Part shown: positions 57,201-64,000 of the stretch, piece by piece | How the letters are laid out: each line of letters begins with the position of its first letter | How positions within the stretch are numbered: position 1 is the first letter of the stretch | From: Lepus europaeus | Lineage: Eukaryota > Chordata > Mammalia > Lagomorpha > Leporidae | Direction: 5' to 3' | NCBI RefSeq assembly: GCF_033115175.1 | Contig: NC_084850.1 | Location: 100,069,439 to 100,133,438, forward strand | DNA length: 64,000 bases | Translations under genes and position numbers: made by a program | Notes under the pieces: generated by a model | The model's database searches: none | Seen by the model: the letters and a program-made list of their open reading frames with translations, nothing else | Told to the model about the DNA's origin: nothing

Positions 57201-58207
57201 AGCAATGACACACCCATGCAGATACTCACAATATACTGAAAGCCAGAGAATTCCAACACACACACACACATTGACACTAATCACAGACACACACACTGAT
57301 ACAAGTGCAATGATGCACCCATGCAGATACTCACACATATACTGAAAGCCAGAGAATACACAACACTGACACAGACATTGACACAAATCACTGACACACA
57401 CATTGATACAAGTGCAATGACATACCCACACAGATAAACATATTCTGAAATGCTAGAGAATGTGTGACACTGACACACATTGACAGAGAGCACTGACACA
57501 CATCACATCTGTACTGAAATGCTAGAGTGTGCAGCACTGCCACACATTGACAAAAATCACTGACATACACACATCTATACTGAAATTCCAGAGTGTTTAG
57601 CACTGACACACATTGACACAAATCACTGACACACATCACATCTGCACTGAAATACCAGAGTGTGCAGCACTGACACACACATTGACAGAAAGCACTGACA
57701 CACATCACATCTATTCTGAAATTCCAGCGTGTGCAACACTGACACACACATTGACACGAATCACTAACACATACACACTGATACAAATGCAATGATGTAA
57801 CCACACAGATATTCAGGTCTATGCTGAAATGCCAGAGTATGCAGCATTGATGCACACACTGACATAAATCAGTGACACACACATGTTGATACAAATTCAA
57901 TGATCTAGCCACACAGAAATTCAGGTCTATACTGAAATGCCAGAGTGTGCAGCATTGACGCACACACTGACATAAATTACTGACACACACTTTGATTTAA
58001 ATACAATGACATAACAATGCAGATATTCACACATACACTGACACACACATTGATACAAATCACTGACATATACTTTGATATGAGTGCAATGACATACCCA
58101 CACATAAACTCACACATATACTGAAATGCCAGAGTGTGCAACACTGACACACACATGATACAAATCACTGACACACACACATTGATACAAATGCAATGAC
58201 ATACACA
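54250..58207 (+). repeat. Tandem array B, left part: ~106-bp A/C-rich monomers
   Basis: Repeated 'gatacaagtgcaatgacaca', 'cccatgcagatactcacaca', 'tatactgaaagccagagaat', 'gtgcaacactgacacacaca' and 'ttgacacaaatcactgacac'. Monomers are mostly near 106 bp, with shorter (about 65 bp) and longer forms. Local 132-bp units start at 54321, 54453 and 54585 with two differences between the first two. A longer block starting at 55257 recurs at 57279 (2,022 bp apart). Confidence 0.92.
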
Positions 58208-58564
58208 TGTTGCAGTAGATTCATTTCTGGGAGGAGGAGCATGGTGGGGGCAATAGGCGAAGAGTCGCCACACAGATCCTGGGAGTCGGGTGAAAGCAGG
58301 CCTGAGTTAAGCAGCCTGCAGACTCGTTTATTTCAGTTGCTACAACAGCTTATATACCCAAGGCAGCCGATCTGGTCAAGGGGCATTCTATGCCCTAACC
58401 TATCACATCCTGTTGCCAGGCAGTTTCTGAAGCCATCAAAGCACAGCCTGTTGCCAGGCAGACTTCGCTGTCATGTGGTTTCCTAAGCCATCCAATGACA
58501 GCCTGTTGCCAGGCAGACTCCGTTGCCAGCAGCCATCTTGGCATGGCCTTCTCATTCCACCACA
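58208..58564 (-). repeat. 3' LTR of the provirus
   Basis: 357 bp, TG...CA. On the minus strand: U3 repeats with CCTGGCAACAGG and ATTGG-type words, TATATAAGC (around 58350) and AATAAA (around 58330). It differs from the 5' LTR at roughly 20-25 positions by eye. Confidence 0.93.
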
Positions 58565-58915
58565 TTTCCTCCTTTTCGTTTATTTTTGAGCAACGGGAGG
58601 CATGATTCTTGGCCATACCATTGTTGACCATGTGGTCTCCGTACGCAGCTGTGCCAGTCTTAGGTTGTCCCCCAGGGGATCTTACCTGTCATTGACTAAC
58701 CAGCGCTCAAAACGGGAGACCACAGGAGTGCTTGCTCAGATGAGGGTAGGAATTAGGAACAATGGTAATCAGGAATGGCATGACTGCACACAGGCTGTGG
58801 GCTGTTCAAGTGGCTGACCAGAGCTAGTTGGGTATAAAACAGTAATGGATGTGGCTATGGGCAGTTCCTCAGGGTAGGATGATAGGGCAGGTGCATCCGC
58901 TAACAAGGTGGACTC

Positions 58916-59140
58916 TCAGTCTTGTTCAGCTGGTTCTGGTTGGCTGTCAGTTGCAGGCTTGATGTTTCTGGCTGGTACCCAAATGGGCTGTCCCACATTC
59001 TCTGGAAAGACACAAGCATATCCTTGACCCTTGGCTAGCAGAAGCCTTTTTACAGGCGTTGGAATCCAGGGCCTGAATTCTGCATCCACTCCTACATTTA
59101 TGGCAAACATGCGGGTGGGATGGGGTCTAGCAGCTGCCAT
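58916..59140 (-). pseudogene. Integrase C-terminal remnant of the ERV
   Basis: A 74-codon open stretch whose second half has the small C-terminal-domain pattern of betaretroviral integrases (a 'CVFPEN' then 'WVPAR' arrangement). It lacks the zinc-binding and catalytic domains entirely. The neighbouring open stretch 59210-59470 is not recognised. Confidence 0.65.
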
Positions 59141-60006
59141 GAGAGCCTGGGGTGCCTGGGAACTGCCATAAATGTGGGGAACTTCACTGGGTGTGGATGG
59201 GATGACCTCTCATGGGTTATTGCCTCGAGGTTGTCTAAGTTTATCCCACGAGTATTTGGGGGGTGGCTGACCAGGCATTGCTACCTTTTCCGCTGTCATG
59301 TCATTTTCACTGTCAGAGCTCTCTCTCCCTAAGTCATCAACTGTTGTCTGTGAGACAGGAACCTGGAGTGTCAGGCTCTTTTCATTCACAGATTCACTAT
59401 GTTTGGTAATCTGCACAGGATTTTGAGGGGGGGGGTATCTTTCCCATGTTTGAGTGCTTAAGAGCGGCATGCCACACCAACTCTAGCCAAAGGAAAGACA
59501 CGTACAGCACTGCTGCCATAACAAAACAGATTCCTAGCACCTCAGCAGCTGATGGTATTCTGTAGGGGGTTCCCTACCTTAGACAAACAGACAGTGGTGT
59601 ATCAGATCATACGTATGTTCTGTGCTTAGTGGGGGACTTCCTTGATTCATTAGGTCAAGGCCGTATGCCCACACTGTGTCTCCGGAGTGTCACCTCTCTC
59701 GAGGGAGGGAAGATGACTTGGTTCCAAATTCTGGGATGATCAGTCCCTTATATGAATTCGCCAGGCGAACCAAAAGTAAAAGGAGGAGCCAAGAAGCGGC
59801 GTACGCTTCTGGGTGGTGTGTGCCTAACCTAGGGACACTTAGACCAAGGACAAGGACAAGGAAATGGGCATAGGAGGGGGTTCTGTGCTCACCCTCACAG
59901 AACTGAACAGCACACAAAACACCAAGGAGCCTACTTGCCAAAATCCAGGGGGGACCTTGCCGAGTCCAACACGCTGTCTCTCTCTCATTCACGGTGGCAC
60001 GCCAGA

Positions 60007-60362
60007 TGTTGCAGTGGATTCGTTTCTGGGAGGAGGAGCATGGTGGGGGCAAAAGGCACAGAGTCACCACACAGACCCTGGGAGTCGGGTGAAAGCAGGC
60101 CTGAGTTAAGCAGCCTGCAGACTCGTTTATTTCAGTTGCTACAACAGCTTATATACCCAAGGCAGCCAATCTGGTCAAGGGGCAGTCTATGCCCTAACCA
60201 ATCACACCCTGTTGCCAGGCAGAGTCTGAAGCCATCAAATCACAGCCTGTTGCCAGGCAGACTTCGCTGTCATGTGGTTTCTGAAACCATCCAATGACAG
60301 CCTGTTGCCAGGCAGACTCCGTTGCCAGTGGCCATCTTGGCATGGCCTTTATTTCCACCCCA
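60007..60362 (-). repeat. 5' LTR of the provirus
   Basis: 356 bp and the same structure as the 3' LTR. The first minus-strand base pair TG lies at 60362-60361. Confidence 0.93.
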
Positions 60363-63300
60363 TACACACACAGATACTCACACATATACTGAAATGTGGG
60401 AGAGTGTGCAGCACTGATGCACACATTGATACAAATCACTGACACACACATGATACAAATCCAATGACACACACACACAGATACACATATTCTGAATGCC
60501 AAAAAATATGCAACACTGACACACACATTGATACAAATGCAATGACATACCCACACAGATACACAAATGCCGAATGTTAGAGAATGTGTGACACTGACAC
60601 ACAATGACACAAATCACTGACACACATCACATCTGCACTGAAATGATCGAGTGTGCAACACTGACACACATTGACACAAATCACTCACATACACACATTG
60701 ATACAAATGCAATGATGTAACCACACAGATATTCAGGTCTATACTGCAATGCCAGAGTGTGCAACACTGACACACACATTGACACAAATACTTGACACAC
60801 ACATTGATACAAATTACAACGATGTAATCACACAGATAATCAAGTCTAATCTGAAATGCCAGAGTGTCAGCACTGACACACACATTGATACAAATGCAAG
60901 GATCTAACTACACAGATATTCAGGTCTATACTGAAATGAAAGAGTGTGCAACACTGACACAAAATGAGAAAAATCACTGACACACATCACATCTGTTCTG
61001 AATCACCAGAGTGTGCAGCACTGAAACACACATTGAGACAAATCAATGACACATACACATTGATACAAATTGCAATATTTTAAGCACACAAATATTCACG
61101 TGCATACTGAAATGCCAGAATGTGCAACAGTGACAAACACAATGAGAAAATCACAGACACACACACTGATACAAGTGCAATAACGCACCCATGCAGATAC
61201 TCACACATGTACTGAAAGCCAGAGAATACACAACACTGACACACACATTGACACAAATCACTGACACACACATTGATACAAGTGCAATGACATACCAACA
61301 CAGATTCTGAAATGCTGGAGAATGTGTGACACTGACACACACTGACAGAAAGCACTGACAATCATCACTTCTGTACTAAAATGCCAGAGAATACACAACA
61401 CTGACACAGACATTGACACAAATCACTGACACACACTTTGATTTAAATGCAATGACACAATAACACAGATACACATACACTGACACGCACATTGATGCAA
61501 ATCACTGACATGCACTTTGATATGAGTGCAAAGACATAACCACACATAAAATCACACATATACTGAAATACAAGAGTGTGCAATACTGACACAAACTAAG
61601 ACAAATCACTGACACACATCACATCTATACTGAAATGCCAGAGTGTGCAGCACTGACACACACATTGACACAAATCACTGACACACACTTTGATTTAAAT
61701 GCAATGACATAACAACACAGATACACATACACTGACACACATTGATACAAATCACTGTCATGCACTTTGATAGGAGTGCAATGACATACCCACACATAAA
61801 CTCACACATATACTGAAATGCCAGAGTGTGCAACACTGAAACACACATGATGCAAATCACTGACACACACACATTGATACAAATGCAATGATATACACAC
61901 ACAGATACTCACACATATACTGAAATGCCAGAGTGTGCAGCACTGATGCACACATTGATACAAATCACTGACACACATGATACAAATCCAATGACATACC
62001 TACACAGATACACCTATTCTGAATGCCAAAGACTATGCAACACTGACACACACATTGACACAAATCAATGACACACACATTGATACAAATGCAATGGCAC
62101 ACCCACACAGATACACAAATGCCAAATGCTAGAGGATGTGTGACACTGACACACTGACACAAATCACTGACACACATCACATCTGCACTGAAATGACCGA
62201 GTGTGCAACCCTGACAAACACATTAACACAAACCACTCACAAACATCACATTTATACTGAAATGCCAGAGTGTGTGGCATTGACACACATTGACATAAAT
62301 CACTGACACACACATTGATACAAATGAAATGATGTCACCACACAGATATTCAGCTCTATACTGAAATGAAAGTGTCTGCAAACTGACACAAACTGAGAAA
62401 AATCACTGACACACATCACATCTGTACTGAATCACCAGAGTGTGCAACACTGACACACATTGAGGCAAATCACTGACAAACACACATTGATACAAACTGC
62501 AATGTTTCAACCACATAGATATTCACTTGTATACTGAAATGCCACAGTGTACAACAGTGATACACACATTGATACAAATCACTGACACACATATTGATAC
62601 AAACCAGTGACACAATCATTGCCACGAGTGCAATAACATACCCACACATATACTCACACATATAAAGAAATGTCAGAGTGTGCCAAACTGAACACAAACA
62701 TTGACACAAATCACTGACACACATGTTCATGCAAGTGCAATGACACACCCATGCAGATACTCACAATATAAAAGCCAGAGAATTCCAACACACACACTTT
62801 CACACTAATCACTAATACACACATCGACACAAATCACAGACACACACACTGATACAAGTGTGATGACATACCCACACAGACAAACATATTCTGAAATACT
62901 AGAGAAGGTGTAATGCTGACACACATTAACACAAATCACTGACATACATCACATCTACTAAATTCCAGAGTGTGCAGCACAGACATTGACATAAATCACT
63001 GACACACTCCTTGATTTAAATGCAATGACACAATAACACAGATACTCACACATACACTGACACACACATTGATACAAATCACTGACATACACTTTGATAT
63101 GAGTGCAATGACATACCCACACATAAACTCACACATATACTGAAATGCCAGAGTGTGCAACACTGACACAAATGGAGACAAATCACTGACATACATCACC
63201 TCTGTACTGAAATGCCAGAGTGTATAACACTGACAGAGATTGACACAAGTCACTGACACATCACATCTATACTGAAATACCAGAGTATACAGCACTGACA

Positions 63301-64000
63301 CACACATTGACACAAATCATGACACACACTTTGATTTGAATGTTGACATAACTCAGATACACAAATTCTGAATGCTAGAGAATGTGAGACACTGACACAC
63401 ATTGACAGAAAGCACTGACACACATCACATTTATACTGTAATGCCAGAGTATACTGCATTGACACACACTGACACAAATCACTGACACACACATTGATAC
63501 AAATGCAATTATGTAACCACACAGATATTCAGGTCTATACTGAAATTCCAGAGTGTGAAGCACTGACACATATTGACACAAATCACTGACACACATTACA
63601 TCTGTACTGAAATTCCAGAGTGTGCAACAGTAACACAAACATTGACACAAATCACTGACACACACATTGATACAAATACTGACACAAACATTGACATGAG
63701 TGCAATGACATATCCACACATATGCTCACACATATACTGAAATGTCAGTGTGTGTAGCACTGACACACACATTGACACAAACCAATGACACACACATTGA
63801 CACGGGTGCAATGACATACCCACACATATAAAGGAATGTCAGAGTGTGTCACACTGAACACAAACATTGACACAAATCACTGACACACACGTTCATACAC
63901 AAGCAATGACACACCCATGCAGATACTCACAATATACTGAAAGCCAGAGAATTCCAACACACACACAATGACACAAATCACAGACACACACAATGATACA
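60363..64000 (+). repeat. Tandem array B, right part (runs off the window)
   Basis: The same monomers resume after the provirus target duplication and reach base 64000. Blocks seen left of the provirus recur here, such as the 55257 and 57279 block at 61149, and the 57000-57300 block at about 63710-64000. There is no AKAP4 exon in it. Confidence 0.92.

Larger units (their letters stand above)
58208..60362 (-). mobile_element. ERV2/ERVK-like provirus, internally deleted
   Basis: Two direct LTRs (60007-60362 is 5', 58208-58564 is 3') flank only 1.44 kb. Identical 'tacaca' at 58202-58207 and 60363-60368 is a 6-bp target duplication, as expected for ERV2. A lysine-tRNA-like primer site ('tggcgtgccaccgtga') follows the 5' LTR two to three bases in, and a purine tract ('aaaaggaggaaa') precedes the 3' LTR. 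The only recognisable coding remnant is a piece resembling the C-terminal end of a betaretroviral integrase (58916-59140). Gag, protease, most of Pol and Env are absent, so it cannot make virus. It is antisense to AKAP4. Confidence 0.92.

Noticed and set aside
59690..60070. 126-codon minus-strand ORF in the 5' part of the ERV
   Set aside because: It starts inside the LTR and crosses the primer site into leader sequence; composition is non-protein-like and no Gag feature is visible.
52549..63823. Many minus-strand ORFs (up to 200 codons) coding Cys/Val-rich repeats like VCVSVICVNVCVS
   Set aside because: They arise because the tandem monomers have few stops in these frames. Several frames are open, ORFs end at each monomer variant, and no signal peptide or known family is seen.
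51160..64000. Regularly spaced repeats that at first sight resemble a CRISPR array
   Set aside because: Units are contiguous tandem copies without unique spacers, they diverge gradually, and the setting is a mammalian intron.

Overview
The window is mammalian nuclear DNA, almost certainly from a lagomorph and probably a leporid (rabbit or hare). It is AT-rich, intron-dominated and full of lagomorph C-type SINEs (CSINE), more than 20 copies on both strands. Many of these keep the tRNA-like head 'ggggccggc', the 'catcccatatggg' core and the 'ctttcaaataaataaat' tail. LINE-1 pieces of several ages, MIRs, an MER5A, a MaLR-like LTR and a younger ERV family fill most of the rest. There are no bacterial-type operons, tRNA or rRNA genes, or CRISPR arrays.

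Two divergently transcribed genes are recognisable. On the minus strand, CCNB3 (cyclin B3) runs from a start-codon exon at about 26.7 kb leftwards through seven coding exons (26624-26755, 23995-24066, 17480-17604, about 14059-16423, 12665-12763, 10746-10838, 3072-3209) and off the left edge. All splice sites and phases agree. It includes the giant exon typical of placental cyclin B3, a destruction box, and the first part of the cyclin box. On the plus strand, AKAP4 (sperm fibrous-sheath A-kinase anchor protein) starts near 45.8 kb with four small 5' exons (about 45780-45911, 48154-48249, 49297-49347, 49925-50026). The large exon with the PKA-anchoring region is not in the window. CCNB3 and AKAP4 are neighbours on the human X (Xp11.22), so this is very probably X-linked sequence around two germ-line genes.

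Layout: 0-2.1 kb is CCNB3 intron with a 1.3-kb purine-rich tract. 2.1-26.8 kb is the CCNB3 coding-exon region, with a truncated L1, an ORF1-only L1 (half-L1-like) and a solo ERV LTR lying 13 bp from a splice donor. 26.8-45.7 kb separates the two sets of coding exons. It holds nested L1s and SINEs, a CpG-dense segment with two CTCF-like motifs (40.4-40.9 kb) and a CCAAT-bearing segment (29.85-30.05 kb), both candidate promoters. 45.8-50.0 kb is the AKAP4 5' region, with a G-rich tract in intron 1. From about 51.2 kb to the right edge, AKAP4 intron 4 is a huge A/C-rich tandem array. It has five copies of a unit of about 0.61-0.71 kb, then about 10 kb of a monomer of about 106 bp that looks like an amplified part of the larger unit, interrupted by one 2.16-kb ERV with a perfect 6-bp target duplication.

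The most noteworthy features are the giant intronic satellite in AKAP4, the altered AKAP4 start region, the internal duplication in the CCNB3 giant exon, the half-L1 and the LTR beside a CCNB3 donor. I see no evidence for a wholly new multi-gene system.
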